Notes: generated from the letters alone by a model not told the origin. A stretch of DNA of 64,000 nucleotides from Desulfacinum hydrothermale DSM 13146 (GCF_900176285.1 NZ_FWXF01000015.1:25022-89021), one strand, 5' to 3'; positions 44,744-56,332 are shown, numbered from the stretch's first letter. Program-made: numbers and translations.

Positions 44744-46798
44744 TCAATAGCCGCCCAACGGTTCACACAGCACGTCGTAGCGCGCAAACTGCATGGAAAA
44801 AGTGGCCCGACCTTGGGTGACCGAACGCAGGGCGGTGGAATAGCCGAACATCTTGGACAGGGCCACGATGGCATCGACCACCTGGACGGCCTTCCTGGCT
44901 GTGATGCCCTCCACCCGCGCTTTCCGCAGGTTCAGGTCCCCGATCACTTCCCCCAGAAACTCTTCGGGGACCAGCACCTCCACCGCCATGTAGGGTTCCA
45001 GGAGCGTGGGTTGCGCCTTTTGACACGCATCGCGAAAGGCCATGGTCGCCGCCACCCGAAAGGCCAGCTCCGTGGAGGCCCCCTCTCGAAACTCCCCGCC
45101 AACGATGGACACTTCCACGTCCACGACCGGATAGCCCATCAGCTCCCCGCTGGTGAGGGCATCTGATATCCCTTGTTCCACGGCCGGTAGAAACGCCTCC
45201 GGGATGGAGTCGTCCCGCACCCGCTGTACGACCCGGTTTCCCTTGCCCCGCGGCCTCGGTTCCACATGGACCTCAACGGCCGCATAGTGCTTGGCACCTC
45301 CAATATCCCGGTCGAAAACGCCGCGGCCCAAGGCCGACTCCTGGACCGTTTCGCGGTAGACCACCTGGGGTTTGCCCGCGTTGACCCCCACGCCGTAGTC
45401 CCGCTGCAGCCGGGTGATCAGGATATCCAGGTGCAACTCGCCCATGCCACGGATGACGATCTGGCCCGTGTCTTCATCCTCGTAGAAGCGAAAGGTGGGA
45501 TCCTCCTCGGCAAGCTTTTGTAAGGAATCCATCAGCTTGTCCTGATCGCCGCGCGTCTTGGGCTCCACGGCCACGCTGATGACCGGTTCGTAGGCCTGGA
45601 TGGCTTCCAGCAGGATCGGACGTTTTTCGTCACAGAGCGTGTCTCCCGTACTGGCGGACTTGAGCCCCATGAGCGCCACAATGGCCCCCGCCCCGGCCTC
45701 TTCCAGACGCTCTCGCTTGTTGGCGTGCATCCTAAAGATTCGCGACAGTTTTTCCCGCGTGCCTCGTCGCGCATTGTAGATCACATCCCCTGCGCGAATC
45801 TTTCCCGAATAGATCCGCGTGTAGGTCAGCTTGCGTCCCTGGTCCATCTGGATCTTAAAGGCCAGGGCCGCCAGGGGCTCTTGGTCGCTGCTCAGCCTTT
45901 CCTCCGTCTCCTTCGTCACAGGATGGATCCCCCGAACCGGGGGCACGTCCAGAGGACACGGCAGGCAATCCACCACGGCATCCACCAGGGGTTGGATGCC
46001 CTTGTTGCGAAGAGCCGCACCGCAAAGCACCGGGACCACCTTCAGTTCCAGAGTGAGGCGTCTGAGCGTTCTGCGAAGCTCCGAGTCTGTAATTTCCACC
46101 CCCTCCAGGTATTTCTCCATGAGCTGGTCGTCCCATTCGGCCAGTTGGGCCACCAACTCCTCTCGCGCCTCCTGGACCTGATCCGACAGAGCCTCCTCAA
46201 TGGGTACATATTCATATTCGGCCCCCAGGGCCTCGTCTTTCCAGACGATCTGGCGCTGACTCAAAAGATCCACCACGCCACGAAAATCCGATTCCCTGCC
46301 CACGGGAATCTGGATCGCCACCGGGTTGGCCTGCAATTTCTCCTTCATCTGTTCCAGAACTTGAGAGAAATCCGCCCCGATCCGATCCATTTTGTTCACA
46401 AAAGCGATCTTGGGAACACCGTATTTATCGGCCTGGTGCCAGACGGTCTCCGACTGGGGCTCCACTCCCCCCACAGCGCAAAATACGGCCACCACGCCGT
46501 CGAGGACGCGCAAGGAACGTTCCACCTCGATGGTGAAGTCCACATGGCCGGGCGTGTCGATCAACTGAATCTGGTGGCCCTTCCACTCACAGGTGGTCAC
46601 CGCCGAGGTGATCGTGATTCCCCGCTCCTGTTCCTGTTCCATCCAGTCCATGACGGCCGTGCCATCATGGACTTCCCCGATCTTGTACGATCGGCCCGTG
46701 TAGTAGAGAATCCGTTCGGTGACCGTGGTCTTGCCCGCATCGATGTGGGCGATGATACCTATATTTCTGACCTTCTTCAGCCTGGATGGCGCCGCCAT
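44744..46798 (-). CDS. Elongation factor G, probably a second copy
   Basis: Encodes 684 residues. The start is [25 protein letters not shown], with GAGGTGAGG upstream; the longer frame is rejected because it begins with an unrelated low-quality leader. G-motifs are [17 protein letters not shown] and NKMD; switch 1 reads [10 protein letters not shown]. Domains II-V are complete, to [17 protein letters not shown]. It catalyses ribosome translocation. The gene lies away from the str operon, and the tuf end at the right border suggests the usual fusA lies further right, so this may be EF-G2. That is inference. Confidence 0.88.
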   Translation of the reverse strand: MAAPSRLKKVRNIGIIAHIDAGKTTVTERILYYTGRSYKIGEVHDGTAVMDWMEQEQERGITITSAVTTCEWKGHQIQLIDTPGHVDFTIEVERSLRVLDGVVAVFCAVGGVEPQSETVWHQADKYGVPKIAFVNKMDRIGADFSQVLEQMKEKLQANPVAIQIPVGRESDFRGVVDLLSQRQIVWKDEALGAEYEYVPIEEALSDQVQEAREELVAQLAEWDDQLMEKYLEGVEITDSELRRTLRRLTLELKVVPVLCGAALRNKGIQPLVDAVVDCLPCPLDVPPVRGIHPVTKETEERLSSDQEPLAALAFKIQMDQGRKLTYTRIYSGKIRAGDVIYNARRGTREKLSRIFRMHANKRERLEEAGAGAIVALMGLKSASTGDTLCDEKRPILLEAIQAYEPVISVAVEPKTRGDQDKLMDSLQKLAEEDPTFRFYEDEDTGQIVIRGMGELHLDILITRLQRDYGVGVNAGKPQVVYRETVQESALGRGVFDRDIGGAKHYAAVEVHVEPRPRGKGNRVVQRVRDDSIPEAFLPAVEQGISDALTSGELMGYPVVDVEVSIVGGEFREGASTELAFRVAATMAFRDACQKAQPTLLEPYMAVEVLVPEEFLGEVIGDLNLRKARVEGITARKAVQVVDAIVALSKMFGYSTALRSVTQGRATFSMQFARYDVLCEPLGGY

Positions 46799-47213
46799 GT
46801 CCTCACCTCTCTCGGCATGAAATGAGCCGCCCCCAGCCCGAAGGCGGCGAAAGTCCCCAACCCATCCTGTTGAGCGGACCACCGTTTTCAGGGGAGCGAA
46901 GGCTCTCTCCTGATCCGCATGTGGCGCAGGCGACAGCAGGCGTTGCGCTCTGCCTCTTCGATATCGCCGGCCGACCCCTTCCACGATGCCCCAAACGCGC
47001 ATCACACAGTCCCATGCCATCGCCCGGCGTCACACATACCACAACGCACGGCCCGGCCATGGCCGTCTGTTTGTCGCTTCCAAGGGCAGCGCGCCAACGG
47101 TACGGAATCCAGATCTAGGTGTCAAGAAAACCGATCCCCTTGCGCTCGCCGTTTTTTTGATTAGTTTAAGGTTTTAAGGTAACTCCCAAACATCACAAGG
47201 AGGAGCGGACACT
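46799..47213. other. Intergenic region EF-G / small Cys-rich protein
   Basis: About 415 bases between divergent genes with no supported coding sequence. The right end is AT-rich (TTTTTTTGATTAGTTTAAGG near 47151), as expected of a promoter for the small gene, but no clean -35/-10 pair is seen. Confidence 0.4.
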
Positions 47214-47429
47214 ATGATGATGGCCAAGGCTCAGCCAACCCGCCAGAGAGACTCTGTGCGCCATGGCGCACAACCAATCCCCAATCCCGTCCTGTGCCGG
47301 GAAGGGCGAGGCATTCGTCATTTTGCCTGCGCCCACTACGATGCTTGCCTCGACAAGGCCGCCAAGGCCATGTGGACCGGTTTCACTTGCGTGGAATGCG
47401 CCTTTTACAATTCGCGGGATCGCGAATGA
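47214..47429 (+). CDS. Small Cys-rich hypothetical protein
   Basis: Encodes 71 residues. Five Cys lie at about 28, 39, 45, 59 and 62 (CREGRG, FACAHYDAC, FTCVECAFY), giving two CxnC pairs suggestive of a zinc site. A very strong ribosome site, AAGGAGGAG (47197-47205), precedes ATGATGATG. A terminator follows. Compact transcription unit, conserved-looking Cys spacing; family not recognised. Confidence 0.65.
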   Translation: MMMAKAQPTRQRDSVRHGAQPIPNPVLCREGRGIRHFACAHYDACLDKAAKAMWTGFTCVECAFYNSRDRE

Positions 47430-47453
47430 CCTCCATCGCAGGCCCCCGCAAGC

Positions 47454-47489
47454 AAAGAGCCCAACGTCCCCAGGGACGTTGGGCTCTTT
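47454..47489. terminator. Bidirectional terminator at the end of the ribosomal operon
   Basis: AAAGAGCCCAACGTCCC (47454-47470) pairs with GGGACGTTGGGCTCTTT (47473-47489): 17 perfect pairs around CA. It ends both the small-protein gene and the long ribosomal operon arriving from the right. Confidence 0.9.
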
Positions 47490-47532
47490 GTATTCAGCCG
47501 TTCTTAAAAGGACCTCAGCGCCACAGGGCCGC

Positions 47533-48003
47533 CTATTCCGACTCCTTTTCCACTGCCGCCCCTTCGCCTTCCGGCTCGAGCGTTTCCGCCGGCGCCTGGG
47601 CTTCCCTCTTTTCAGCGGGCTTTTCGGCCTTCTTTGGCGGCTGCGTCTCGCCTCCCACCAGCTCGATCAAACACATGGGGGCGGCGTCACCACGCCGATA
47701 TCCCATCTTCACAATCCGCGTGTATCCCCCGGGCCGATCCTGGTAGCGCGGTCCTAGCTCGGCAAAAAGCTTGTGCACGACCGCCTTACTCCGAACCACG
47801 CCCAAAGCCTGCCGGCGCGCATGTAAGTCGCCCCGCTTGCCCAGCGTGATCATGGAATCCGCCCAACGGCGAATTTCTTTGGCCTTTGGTACCGTCGTGT
47901 AGATACGCTCATGTTCCAGGAGCGATGTCACCATATTTCGAAACATGGCCGTGCGGTGACTGGAAGTCCGATTCAATTTCCGACCAGATTTCCTGTGGCG
48001 CAT
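47533..48003 (-). CDS. rplQ: 50S ribosomal protein L17
   Basis: Encodes 156 residues. The core [37 protein letters not shown] and [17 protein letters not shown] is bL17. The last 40 residues are a low-complexity Ala/Glu/Pro tail ([13 protein letters not shown]...) beyond the usual 115-130. Final gene of the S10-spc-alpha operon; rpoA ends two bases upstream. Confidence 0.95.
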   Translation of the reverse strand: MRHRKSGRKLNRTSSHRTAMFRNMVTSLLEHERIYTTVPKAKEIRRWADSMITLGKRGDLHARRQALGVVRSKAVVHKLFAELGPRYQDRPGGYTRIVKMGYRRGDAAPMCLIELVGGETQPPKKAEKPAEKREAQAPAETLEPEGEGAAVEKESE

Positions 48004-48005
48004 GG

Positions 48006-49016
48006 CTATTCCTCTTCCTTTCTTCTCTGCGCAATCTCTTCGCGGCTCGGGAAGTTTTCCAGCTGCATCCCGAGGGAGAGTCCCATTTCAGCGAGAATTT
48101 CCTTGATTTCGTTGAGGGATTTACGGCCGAAATTCTTCGTCTTGAGCATCTCGGCTTCGGTCTTCTGCACCAGCTCACCGATGTAACGGATGTCCGCATT
48201 CTTCAGGCAGTTGGCGCTACGCACGGAAAGCTCCAGCTCATCCACGCTCCGGAAGAGGTTCTCGTTGAAGGCCGGCTCCTCTTCCTCCTCGCCTTCTTCG
48301 ACCGGAAGCTCGTATTCTTCGAAATTGATGAAAACCGACAGCTGCTCTTTCAGAATCTTGGCCGCCAGGGCAAGGGCATCTTCGGGACTCACACTGCCAT
48401 CCGTCCAGATCTCCATGGTCAGCTTGTCGTAGTCCGTACGTTGCCCCACCCGCGCCTGGGTCACGTTGTAGCTGACCTTTCGCACGGGTGAATAGATGGC
48501 GTCGATGGGTATCATCCCGATCGTTTCCGTGGCTTCCGAATCCCAGTCGGCGGGCACATACCCCTTGCCCTCATCCACCCTCAGCTCCATGCGGATCTTG
48601 CCGTCTTTGGCCAACGTACAGATGGGCAAATCCTTGTTGAGGATCGTCACAGAGGAGTCCCCTTGCATGTCTCCGGCCGTGACCAAGCCCTCACCTTCCT
48701 TTTCCAACACGAGCTGCTTCGGTCCGTCACCGTCCAGTCGCAACCTCACCTCTTTGAGGTTCAGGATGATCTCGGTCACGTCGTCCACAACGCCCGGCGC
48801 CGAGGAAAATTCGTGCTGTACGCCGTCGATCTTCACGGCGGTGATGGCGGCGCCCCGCAAGGACGAGAGCAGCACCCGCCTCAACGCATTGCCGAGCGTC
48901 GTTCCGAAGCCCCTTTCCAAAGGCTCGCACGTGAACTTGGCATAGCGGCTGGGATCCTCCCCCGCTTCGACCTCCAAGCGCCTCGGCCGGATCAACTCGC
49001 GCCAATTCTTCTCCAT
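48006..49016 (-). CDS. rpoA: RNA polymerase alpha subunit
   Basis: Encodes 336 residues. The start is [17 protein letters not shown]. The N-terminal domain has [21 protein letters not shown] and [21 protein letters not shown]; the C-terminal domain has [16 protein letters not shown] and [23 protein letters not shown], which bind UP-element DNA and activators. The linker near residue 240 is a run of Glu ([12 protein letters not shown]). In the alpha operon between rpsD and rplQ, its standard place. Confidence 0.95.
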   Translation of the reverse strand: MEKNWRELIRPRRLEVEAGEDPSRYAKFTCEPLERGFGTTLGNALRRVLLSSLRGAAITAVKIDGVQHEFSSAPGVVDDVTEIILNLKEVRLRLDGDGPKQLVLEKEGEGLVTAGDMQGDSSVTILNKDLPICTLAKDGKIRMELRVDEGKGYVPADWDSEATETIGMIPIDAIYSPVRKVSYNVTQARVGQRTDYDKLTMEIWTDGSVSPEDALALAAKILKEQLSVFINFEEYELPVEEGEEEEEPAFNENLFRSVDELELSVRSANCLKNADIRYIGELVQKTEAEMLKTKNFGRKSLNEIKEILAEMGLSLGMQLENFPSREEIAQRRKEEE

Positions 49017-49139
49017 ACCTGTTCCCATCCCTTCGATAAGATGCGGCCGCCCGTGGCGGCCCACCCCGTCCTATCACGAAAAAGCCCGCACGGCCGGCGC
49101 GTTCGCTACCGCGCACCAGCCGGCCGGTTCGGAGTCGCC

Positions 49140-49766
49140 TTACTTGGAGTAGAATTCCACCACCAAGTGTTCCTGGACGGGCAACGGTATCTCTTCCCGG
49201 GTCGGAAGAGTTCGAAACACACCCTGGTATTTGTCTTTGTCCAAATCCAGCCACGGCATCACACCCCGCCGCGGCAAAGCCTCCAGGGCCTCGTTGATCA
49301 TGCCCACCTGCCGGCTCTTTTCCCGAACCGCGATCACGTCCCCGGGCCGAAGCAGGTAGGACGGAATGTTCACCTTGCGGCCGTTGACCAGGAAGTGACC
49401 ATGCCGGACCAGCTGACGCGCCTGGGAGCGGGAGTTGGCAAAGCCGAGTCGATAGACCGTGTTGTCAAGCCTTCGTTCCAGCAGGATCAGGAAGTTGGTA
49501 CCCGTCACACCCTTCTGGCGGTCGGCTTCCTTGAAATAGGCCTTGAACTGCTTTTCCTGCAGGCCGTAGATCCGCTTGATCTTCTGCTTTTCGCGAAGCT
49601 GTATGCCGTAGTCCGAAAGCTTGCTGCGCCGCTGACCGTGCTGTCCCGGTGCATAGCTCCGACGTTCATAGGCACACTTATCCGAAAAGCACCGGTCGCC
49701 CTTGAGATAGAGCTTCATGCTTTCGCGCCGACACAGCCGACACACAGGACCAGTATATCGAGCCAA
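49140..49766 (-). CDS. rpsD: 30S ribosomal protein S4, TTG start
   Basis: Encodes 208 residues. The family start [15 protein letters not shown] corresponds here to a TTG codon (49764-49766) with AGAGGAGG eight bases upstream; no in-frame ATG fits. It has a zinc-type N-terminus ([17 protein letters not shown]) and the S4 RNA-binding domain [21 protein letters not shown]4 nucleates 30S assembly and represses the alpha operon in many bacteria; a weak start codon may help tune its level. Confidence 0.95.
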   Translation of the reverse strand: MARYTGPVCRLCRRESMKLYLKGDRCFSDKCAYERRSYAPGQHGQRRSKLSDYGIQLREKQKIKRIYGLQEKQFKAYFKEADRQKGVTGTNFLILLERRLDNTVYRLGFANSRSQARQLVRHGHFLVNGRKVNIPSYLLRPGDVIAVREKSRQVGMINEALEALPRRGVMPWLDLDKDKYQGVFRTLPTREEIPLPVQEHLVVEFYSK

Positions 49767-49849
49767 AATCCAATCCTCCTCTTTAACCGGTAACCGCCCG
49801 CCGGGACCTACCCATCCGCCGGTCCACCCAAACGGGCACGTTCTTCCCC

Positions 49850-50242
49850 TTAGACGCGCCGCCTCTTGGGAGGCCGACATCCGTTGTGGGGCATGGGAGT
49901 GACGTCCTTGATGACGGTCACATTCAAGCCTGCTGCCTGCAGGGCACGCAGCGCCGCCTCACGCCCCGAGCCGGGACCCTTCACGTGCACTTCCACGTTT
50001 TGCAGGCCGTGTTCCATGGCCGCCTTGGCCGCCGCCTGCGCCGCCATCTGAGCCGCAAACGGAGTGCTCTTTCTGGAGCCCTTGAAGCCCTGTTTGCCGC
50101 CACTGGCCCAGGAAATGGTGTTGCCGCTCATATCGGTGATGGTGATCATCGTGTTGTTGAACGTGGAATGGATATGAGCGATCCCATTCTGGATGTTTTT
50201 GCGCTCTTTCTTCTTGCGAGGTCCACCTCTGCCCCGTGCCAT
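49850..50242 (-). CDS. rpsK: 30S ribosomal protein S11
   Basis: Encodes 130 residues. [43 protein letters not shown] and the C-terminal [17 protein letters not shown] are uS11. It lines the platform near the mRNA exit. It sits between rpsM and rpsD, as in the standard alpha operon. Confidence 0.96.
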   Translation of the reverse strand: MARGRGGPRKKKERKNIQNGIAHIHSTFNNTMITITDMSGNTISWASGGKQGFKGSRKSTPFAAQMAAQAAAKAAMEHGLQNVEVHVKGPGSGREAALRALQAAGLNVTVIKDVTPMPHNGCRPPKRRRV

Positions 50243-50261
50243 GTTGACTCCATCCTCTCAA

Positions 50262-50633
50262 TTACTTTTTCTTCTTGCCCATAACCGATCGTCGGGGACC
50301 TTTGCGCGTACGGGCGTTGGTATGCGTTCTCTGCCCTCGCACCGGCAGGCCCCTGCGGTGTCTCAGTCCCCTGTAACAGCCCAAATCCATCAGCCGCTTG
50401 ATATTCATCGATACTTCGGCCCGAAGGTCACCTTCCACCTTGTACTTGGTATCGATGACCCGGCGAATGGCCGTAATTTGAGCTTCGGTCAGGTCGTCGG
50501 ACTTAATGGCAGGATCCACGCCCGCCTCCGCCACAATCTTGGACGCGGTGGCCCGCCCGATCCCATAGATGTAGGTCAGGGCAATCTCAATGCGCTTGTT
50601 TTTGGGTAAGTCTATACCTGCAATACGTGCCAA
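50262..50633 (-). CDS. rpsM: 30S ribosomal protein S13
   Basis: Encodes 123 residues. [31 protein letters not shown] and [24 protein letters not shown] followed by a Lys-rich tail are uS13. It contacts tRNA and the 50S subunit across the bridge. It is 15 bases downstream of rpmJ and 19 bases upstream of rpsK. Confidence 0.96.
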   Translation of the reverse strand: MARIAGIDLPKNKRIEIALTYIYGIGRATASKIVAEAGVDPAIKSDDLTEAQITAIRRVIDTKYKVEGDLRAEVSMNIKRLMDLGCYRGLRHRRGLPVRGQRTHTNARTRKGPRRSVMGKKKK

Positions 50634-50648
50634 TGCGAAATCCTCCCA

Positions 50649-50762
50649 CTAGCCTTGACGCTGTTTGTGCTTGGGGTTTTCACAGATCACCCGCACCTGG
50701 CCATGTCGCCGAATGATCTTGCACTTGCGGCAGATGCGTTTCACCGACGCTCGCACCTTCAT
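50649..50762 (-). CDS. rpmJ: 50S ribosomal protein L36
   Basis: Encodes 37 residues: [20 protein letters not shown] then [17 protein letters not shown]. It is the zinc-binding form, with Cys11, Cys14, Cys27 and His32. The ATG follows GGGAAGGGAGTTTGGC. It is too short for usual ORF cut-offs but lies exactly where rpmJ is expected, between infA and rpsM. Confidence 0.95.
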   Translation of the reverse strand: MKVRASVKRICRKCKIIRRHGQVRVICENPKHKQRQG

Positions 50763-50789
50763 GCCAAACTCCCTTCCCGCAACACGCTG

Positions 50790-50834
50790 TCGTTACGCAT
50801 TCACTTCTTGGGTCGTTACGCATTCACTTCTTGG
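50790..50834. repeat. 22-bp tandem duplication at the infA 3' end
   Basis: TCGTTACGCATTCACTTCTTGG occurs at 50790-50811 and again at 50813-50834, period 23. The second copy contains the infA stop codon and its last codons; the first lies in the infA-rpmJ spacer. A short slippage or duplication event. Confidence 0.9.
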
Positions 50835-51045
50835 ATCGATATACGATGCGGCCACGAGTCAGATCGTAAGGGGAAAGCTCGACTGTCACCTTGTCGCCCG
50901 GCAGGATGCGGATGAAATGCATACGCATCTTCCCGGAAATATGGGCGAGCACCCGGTGCCCGTTTTCCAGCTCAACACGAAACATGGCGTTTGGAAGGGG
51001 CTCAATGACAGTGCCTTCAACCTCGATCGCTTCTTCTTTGGCCAT
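50824..51045 (-). CDS. infA: Translation initiation factor IF-1
   Basis: Encodes 73 residues. It is a single OB fold: [40 protein letters not shown] and [21 protein letters not shown]. It blocks the A site during initiation. map ends 250 bases upstream, a longer gap than elsewhere in the operon, so an internal promoter is possible. Its last codons and stop lie in a 22-bp tandem repeat. Confidence 0.96.
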   Translation of the reverse strand: MAKEEAIEVEGTVIEPLPNAMFRVELENGHRVLAHISGKMRMHFIRILPGDKVTVELSPYDLTRGRIVYRSKK

Positions 51046-51295
51046 AAATCAATCCCCTCAAAACTTAAGAGTCCTCACCTGGCTTCTGCAAAGCGCTGCA
51101 TTATAAACATGCCCCCAGGGGCTGTAAAGCCTTTATGTGCGATGTGACGTTCCGGCGCTTGGACCCTCCCCCTTGGGGCCAGGGCACCCACCCCTATTCG
51201 AGCGAAAACCCTTGGCTCACGGCGTCTTGCACCCGGTCCCGCTTGGGCTCGTTACGCGCCCCTGTCGTTTGCTTCCTGGCCGTCGCCGGTCCTCT

Positions 51296-52048
51296 CTAGT
51301 CGCACACCGACAGGATTTCCGGACCGTTTTTCGTGATGGCGACGGTATGCTCGAAATGGGCGGAGAGCTTGCGATCAACCGTCACCGCCGTCCAGCCGTC
51401 TTCCAGGATCTCGATTTCCGCTCTCCCCTGGTTGATCATGGGCTCGATGGCGAAGACCATGCCCGCCTGCAGCTTCACGCCACGCCCCGGAGGCCCGTAG
51501 TTGGGGATCTGAGGACTCTCGTGTAGATTCCGACCGATACCGTGCCCCACAAATTCCCGGACCACGGCAAAGCCGTGCTTTTCCACGTGGGCCTGAACCG
51601 CATGGGAGATGTCCGAAAGGCGGTTGCCCACCCTCGCCTTGGCGATGGCCTGGTCCAACGATTCCCGGGTCACGCGGCACAACGCCTCGGCTTGCCCGCT
51701 GATCTTGCCCACCGCGACGGTGATGGCCGCGTCCCCGTAGTAGCCGTCCACGATCACGCCGAAGTCAAGGCTGATAATGTCCCCTTCTTTCAAGACCCGT
51801 TTCTTGGACGGCATCCCATGGACCACCTCTTCGTTCACCGACGTGCACAAGGCGTGGGGGAACCCATGGTATCCCTTGAAGGCCGGCTTGGCGCCGCGTT
51901 CCGCCGCCAGCTCTTCGCTCAGGGCGTTCAGATCCCATGTGCTCACCCCCGGCTCGACCGCTTCCCGCAGCCGAGTCAGCACCTCCGCCACAATGCGGCA
52001 CGCCTTGCGGATCTTGTCAATTTCTTCAGGAGACTTCAGTGTAATCAA
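51296..52048 (-). CDS. map: Methionine aminopeptidase, type I
   Basis: Encodes 250 residues. Metal ligands are visible in SLDFGVIVDGYYGDAAITV (two Asp), FVGHGIGRNLHESPQIPNYG (His) and FAIEPMINQG (Glu), with a C-terminal Glu in FEHTVAITKNG. It removes the initiator Met from new proteins. It lies between adk and infA, as in many spc operons; adk ends eight bases upstream. Confidence 0.95.
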   Translation of the reverse strand: MITLKSPEEIDKIRKACRIVAEVLTRLREAVEPGVSTWDLNALSEELAAERGAKPAFKGYHGFPHALCTSVNEEVVHGMPSKKRVLKEGDIISLDFGVIVDGYYGDAAITVAVGKISGQAEALCRVTRESLDQAIAKARVGNRLSDISHAVQAHVEKHGFAVVREFVGHGIGRNLHESPQIPNYGPPGRGVKLQAGMVFAIEPMINQGRAEIEILEDGWTAVTVDRKLSAHFEHTVAITKNGPEILSVCD

Positions 52049-52056
52049 GACAACCT

Positions 52057-52794
<738 letters not shown>

Positions 52795-52809
52795 TTACTG
52801 GATCCGGAC

Positions 52810-54117
52810 CTAATGCCCGGCACGCACGCGCCCGCCCTTCAAGAATCCTTCGTAGTGTCGCGTGAGCATGTGCGCCTCGATTTGCCCCACCGTGTCCATG
52901 GCCACGCCCACAACGATCAGGAGGGCCGTCCCTCCGAAATAGAACGGGACGTTGAAGTTACGTATGAGCAGGGTGGGCAGCACGCACACGGCGGACACGT
53001 AGATCGCCCCGCCGAGCGTGATGCGGCTCAGCACCTTGTCGATGTATTCCGCAGTGGGCCGTCCCGGCCGGATGCCGGGGATGAAGCCACCGTACTTTTT
53101 CATGTTGTCGGCCACATCCTCCGGATTGAAGACGATGGCCGTATAAAAGTAGCAGAAAAAGATGATGAATCCCACGTAGAGGGTGATGTAGAGCCAGTGG
53201 CCCGGCCGGACCATGTTGGCCATGTTCTGCACCCAGGGCACCTGAATGAAGTTGGCCACCGTGGCCGGGAACATGATGATGGAAGAGGCAAAGATGGGCG
53301 GGATCACCCCCGATGTGTTGATCTTCAAAGGCAGATGCGTACTTTGCCCCCCGTACATTCTGCGGCCCACCACCCGCTTGGCGTACTGGACCGGGATCCG
53401 GCGCTGCCCGCTTTCCATGTAGACGATGAAGGCCACCACGCCCACCATGAGCACCAGCAGCACCAGGATCTTGAAGACACTCATCTCCCCGGTCTGCATC
53501 AAGCGCAGGGTGTTGCCCACGGCCCCCGGCATGCCGGCCACGATACCGGCGAAGATGATGAGGGAGATGCCGTTGCCGATACCCCGCTCGGTGATCTGTT
53601 CACCCAGCCACATGATGAAAGCGGTTCCCGCCGTGAGGGTGATCACGGTCACCAACCGAAAGCCCCATCCCGGGTTGAGCACCACCGGCTCACCCCCCGG
53701 ACCCGTCATGCCTTCCAGACCGAAGGCGATGCCGAATCCTTGGATGATGCTCAGCAGCACCGTCCCATAGCGGGTGTATTGGGTGATTTTTTTGTGACCG
53801 GCTTCGCCTTCCTTGCTGAGCTGTTCCAGGTGCGGGATCACCACGGTCAGGAGCTGCAAGATGATGGATGCGCTGATGTAGGGCATGATCCCCAGTGCGA
53901 AGACCGACAGCTGCCTGAGGGCTCCACCGGAAAACATGTTGAAGAGCCCCAGGAGGGTGCCCTGGGCGGCGGAGAAAAAGGCCGCAAGGGCCTCCCGGTT
54001 GATCCCCGGCGTGGGCACATGCACCCCGATGCGATACACGGCCAACAGGAGCAGCGTGTTTCCGATCCGCTTTTTCAGCTCGGGGATTCGACCTATGTTT
54101 TGAAAACCTGACAGCAC
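52810..54117 (-). CDS. secY: Protein translocase subunit SecY
   Basis: Encodes 435 residues with ten spans. [46 protein letters not shown], the plug segment, and [22 protein letters not shown] are SecY hallmarks; [21 protein letters not shown] precedes the last spans. It forms the protein-conducting channel with SecE and SecG. Standard position between rplO and adk in the spc operon. Confidence 0.96.
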   Translation of the reverse strand: MLSGFQNIGRIPELKKRIGNTLLLLAVYRIGVHVPTPGINREALAAFFSAAQGTLLGLFNMFSGGALRQLSVFALGIMPYISASIILQLLTVVIPHLEQLSKEGEAGHKKITQYTRYGTVLLSIIQGFGIAFGLEGMTGPGGEPVVLNPGWGFRLVTVITLTAGTAFIMWLGEQITERGIGNGISLIIFAGIVAGMPGAVGNTLRLMQTGEMSVFKILVLLVLMVGVVAFIVYMESGQRRIPVQYAKRVVGRRMYGGQSTHLPLKINTSGVIPPIFASSIIMFPATVANFIQVPWVQNMANMVRPGHWLYITLYVGFIIFFCYFYTAIVFNPEDVADNMKKYGGFIPGIRPGRPTAEYIDKVLSRITLGGAIYVSAVCVLPTLLIRNFNVPFYFGGTALLIVVGVAMDTVGQIEAHMLTRHYEGFLKGGRVRAGH

Positions 54118-54135
54118 GCTCTGCTTCCCCTTCCT

Positions 54136-54576
54136 TTAGATCAACTCCACCTTGCCGCCGGCCGCCTCCACCTTGGCAATGGCCGAGGCACTGGCCTTGT
54201 GCACGCGCAGGGTCAGGCCCTTGGAGATATCTCCGTCGCCAAGGAGCTTGATCCGCTTGGCCTTCTTGCGCACGAGGCCTGCGGCCTTCAGTTCGTCGGG
54301 ACCCACCGCGGATCCCGCCTCAAAGCGGTCCAGGTCCTGCACATTGACCACTTCGTACTCGGTCCGGAAGATGTTGGTGAATCCTCTCTTGGGCACGCGC
54401 CGCTGCAACGGCATCTGACCGCCCTCGAACCAGGGCGGGACGCCACCACCGGAACGCGACTTCTGTCCCTTGGTACCCCGACCGGCCGTCTTCCCCAGGC
54501 CGGAGCCCGAGCCGCGGCCGACCCGCTTCTTATTCTTTTTGGCGCCCGTTGCGGGCTTCAGTTCATTCAATCGCAT
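54136..54576 (-). CDS. rplO: 50S ribosomal protein L15
   Basis: Encodes 146 residues. The start is [20 protein letters not shown]; the Gly-rich [21 protein letters not shown] and [20 protein letters not shown] are uL15. It binds 23S rRNA early in assembly. secY begins 18 bases downstream. Confidence 0.96.
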   Translation of the reverse strand: MRLNELKPATGAKKNKKRVGRGSGSGLGKTAGRGTKGQKSRSGGGVPPWFEGGQMPLQRRVPKRGFTNIFRTEYEVVNVQDLDRFEAGSAVGPDELKAAGLVRKKAKRIKLLGDGDISKGLTLRVHKASASAIAKVEAAGGKVELI

Positions 54577-54607
54577 CGCTCTTACCACCTTCCCCAGTCA
54601 GCCGAGC

Positions 54608-54790
54608 CTACGCCTCGCTCACTTCCACCAAGTGGTTGACCTTCTTGACGGCACCCACGATTTGCGGGGTGGCGTACAAGGTCACTTCCTTATGCAGCTT
54701 CGTCAGCCCCAGCGCCTTGAGGATCTTTCGATGTTTTTCAGGGCGCCCGATCGGGCTGCGGACAAGTTTCACCTTAATGGGCTTCGCCAT
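54608..54790 (-). CDS. rpmD: 50S ribosomal protein L30
   Basis: Encodes 60 residues. MAKPIKVKLVRSPIGRPEKH, ILKALGLTKLHKEVTLYATP and GAVKKVNHLVEV are uL30. The start chosen follows AGGAGGAAGATCC. It sits between rpsE and rplO, as usual. Confidence 0.95.
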   Translation of the reverse strand: MAKPIKVKLVRSPIGRPEKHRKILKALGLTKLHKEVTLYATPQIVGAVKKVNHLVEVSEA

Positions 54791-54809
54791 GGATCTTCCT
54801 CCTGCCAAG

Positions 54810-55310
54810 CTAGGCTCGCAGCTCGTTCGCATCGATGCCGCGAATCTTGGCGATCTTTTCCGGGCTTCTCAGGGCTTTGAGGCCCGTCAGCGTCGCCTTC
54901 ACAACGTTGTGCGGATTGCGCGATCCCAAGACCTTGGTGAGCACGTCCGAGACACCCAAGGCCTCCATGATGGCGCGCACGGCCCCACCGGCAATCACTC
55001 CCGTACCGGGCGAGGCGGGCTTGAGAACCACACGGGATGCACCGAAACGGCCCAGCACTTCGTGGGGGAGCGTCCCGTCGATGAGCGGCACTTGGAACAT
55101 CTCACGCTTGGCCGCCTCCAGCCCCTTGCGAATCGCCTCCGGGACCTCGTTGGCCTTACCCAGGGCAAAGCCCACCCGGCCGTTGCCGTCTCCCACCACC
55201 ACGATAGCGCTGAAGGAGAATCGGCGTCCGCCCTTGACCACCTTGGCCACGCGGTTGATATGAACAATCTTGTCGATCAATTGAACTTCGTTGGACTCCA
55301 GAGCTGCCAA
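54810..55310 (-). CDS. rpsE: 30S ribosomal protein S5
   Basis: Encodes 166 residues. [40 protein letters not shown] and [20 protein letters not shown] are uS5. It affects decoding accuracy at the mRNA entry. rplR ends 31 bases upstream. Confidence 0.96.
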   Translation of the reverse strand: MAALESNEVQLIDKIVHINRVAKVVKGGRRFSFSAIVVVGDGNGRVGFALGKANEVPEAIRKGLEAAKREMFQVPLIDGTLPHEVLGRFGASRVVLKPASPGTGVIAGGAVRAIMEALGVSDVLTKVLGSRNPHNVVKATLTGLKALRSPEKIAKIRGIDANELRA

Positions 55311-55341
55311 GATATGCCTCCTCTTCCCTTTCGGGCTCTAG

Positions 55342-55716
55342 TCAGAACTCGAGACCGGCGGCCCGGGCGCCATCGGCAAGGGCACGCACTCGACCGTGGT
55401 AGATGAACCCATTGCGGTCGAAAACAGCCTTCTTGATCCCCTTTTCCAAGGCCTTTTGGGCAACCAACTGCCCCACCATCTGCGCGGCGCCCTCCTTGCC
55501 CTTGACCTCCTCCTCCAGGTTCTTGAACTCCGGAGACAGGGTGGACGCGGCCGCCAAGGTCACCCCGGCGGTGTCATCGATGAGCTGGGCGTAGATATGC
55601 TTGGCACTCCGGTAGACCGTCAGCCGCGGGCGATCCGCAGTCCCTGTCACCCTGGCTCGAATCCTCTTTTTCCGCTTCAGTCGAGCGAGAACTCTCGGAT
55701 GCGTCTTCGATCCCAT
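55342..55716 (-). CDS. rplR: 50S ribosomal protein L18
   Basis: Encodes 124 residues. [27 protein letters not shown] and the C-terminal [20 protein letters not shown] are uL18, which binds 5S rRNA. rplF ends 11 bases upstream. Confidence 0.96.
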   Translation of the reverse strand: MGSKTHPRVLARLKRKKRIRARVTGTADRPRLTVYRSAKHIYAQLIDDTAGVTLAAASTLSPEFKNLEEEVKGKEGAAQMVGQLVAQKALEKGIKKAVFDRNGFIYHGRVRALADGARAAGLEF

Positions 55717-55727
55717 CGTCTTATCCC

Positions 55728-56267
55728 CTATTTCTTGCCGGCCTTGCCAGCCTTGCGTCGGACCTGCTCATCGGCGTACCGGACACCCTTGCCCTTGTAA
55801 GGCTCCACCGGCCGCAGGGCCCGGATATTGGCCGCCGTCTGCCCCAGCACTTCCCGGTCGGTCCCTTCCAGGCGGATCACGTTTTGCTTGTCCACCGTGG
55901 CTTGGATGCCTTCCGGAAGCTCGTAGTTGATCGGGTGGGAATAGCCCAGGGTCAGATTGAGCACGTTTTTATTCACCTCGGCGCGGTAGCCCACACCGTG
56001 GATTTCCAAGACCTTCGTAAAACCTTGGCTGACTCCCACCACCATGTTGCTCACCAGGGCCCGTACCAAACCGTGCAGAGACCGGGCCTGTCGGCTTTCG
56101 TCCGCCCTGCGGCAAACGATCTGATCACCTTCCACGGTCACCTGGATCTGGCTCGGCAACTCACGGGTCAAAACCCCTTTCGGACCCTTGACCGTAATCT
56201 TCGCGCCGTCCACCTTCACATCCACCCCTTGGGGAACGGGGACGGGATTCTTGCCCACACGAGACAT
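55728..56267 (-). CDS. rplF: 50S ribosomal protein L6
   Basis: Encodes 179 residues. [41 protein letters not shown] and the C-terminal [21 protein letters not shown] are uL6. It lies near the factor-binding site. A 65-base spacer separates it from rpsH. Confidence 0.96.
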   Translation of the reverse strand: MSRVGKNPVPVPQGVDVKVDGAKITVKGPKGVLTRELPSQIQVTVEGDQIVCRRADESRQARSLHGLVRALVSNMVVGVSQGFTKVLEIHGVGYRAEVNKNVLNLTLGYSHPINYELPEGIQATVDKQNVIRLEGTDREVLGQTAANIRALRPVEPYKGKGVRYADEQVRRKAGKAGKK

Positions 56268-56332
56268 CTTGGATCTCCTTGTCTAGACTGCCTGAAACGC
56301 ACACCTACAGCAGGAGCCTGCGGCCCAAGGGC

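Noticed and set aside
46799..47020. N-terminal extension of the EF-G gene
   Set aside because: EF-G proteins begin close to the first G-motif; the extra leader lacks similarity and the ATG at 46798 has a good ribosome site.
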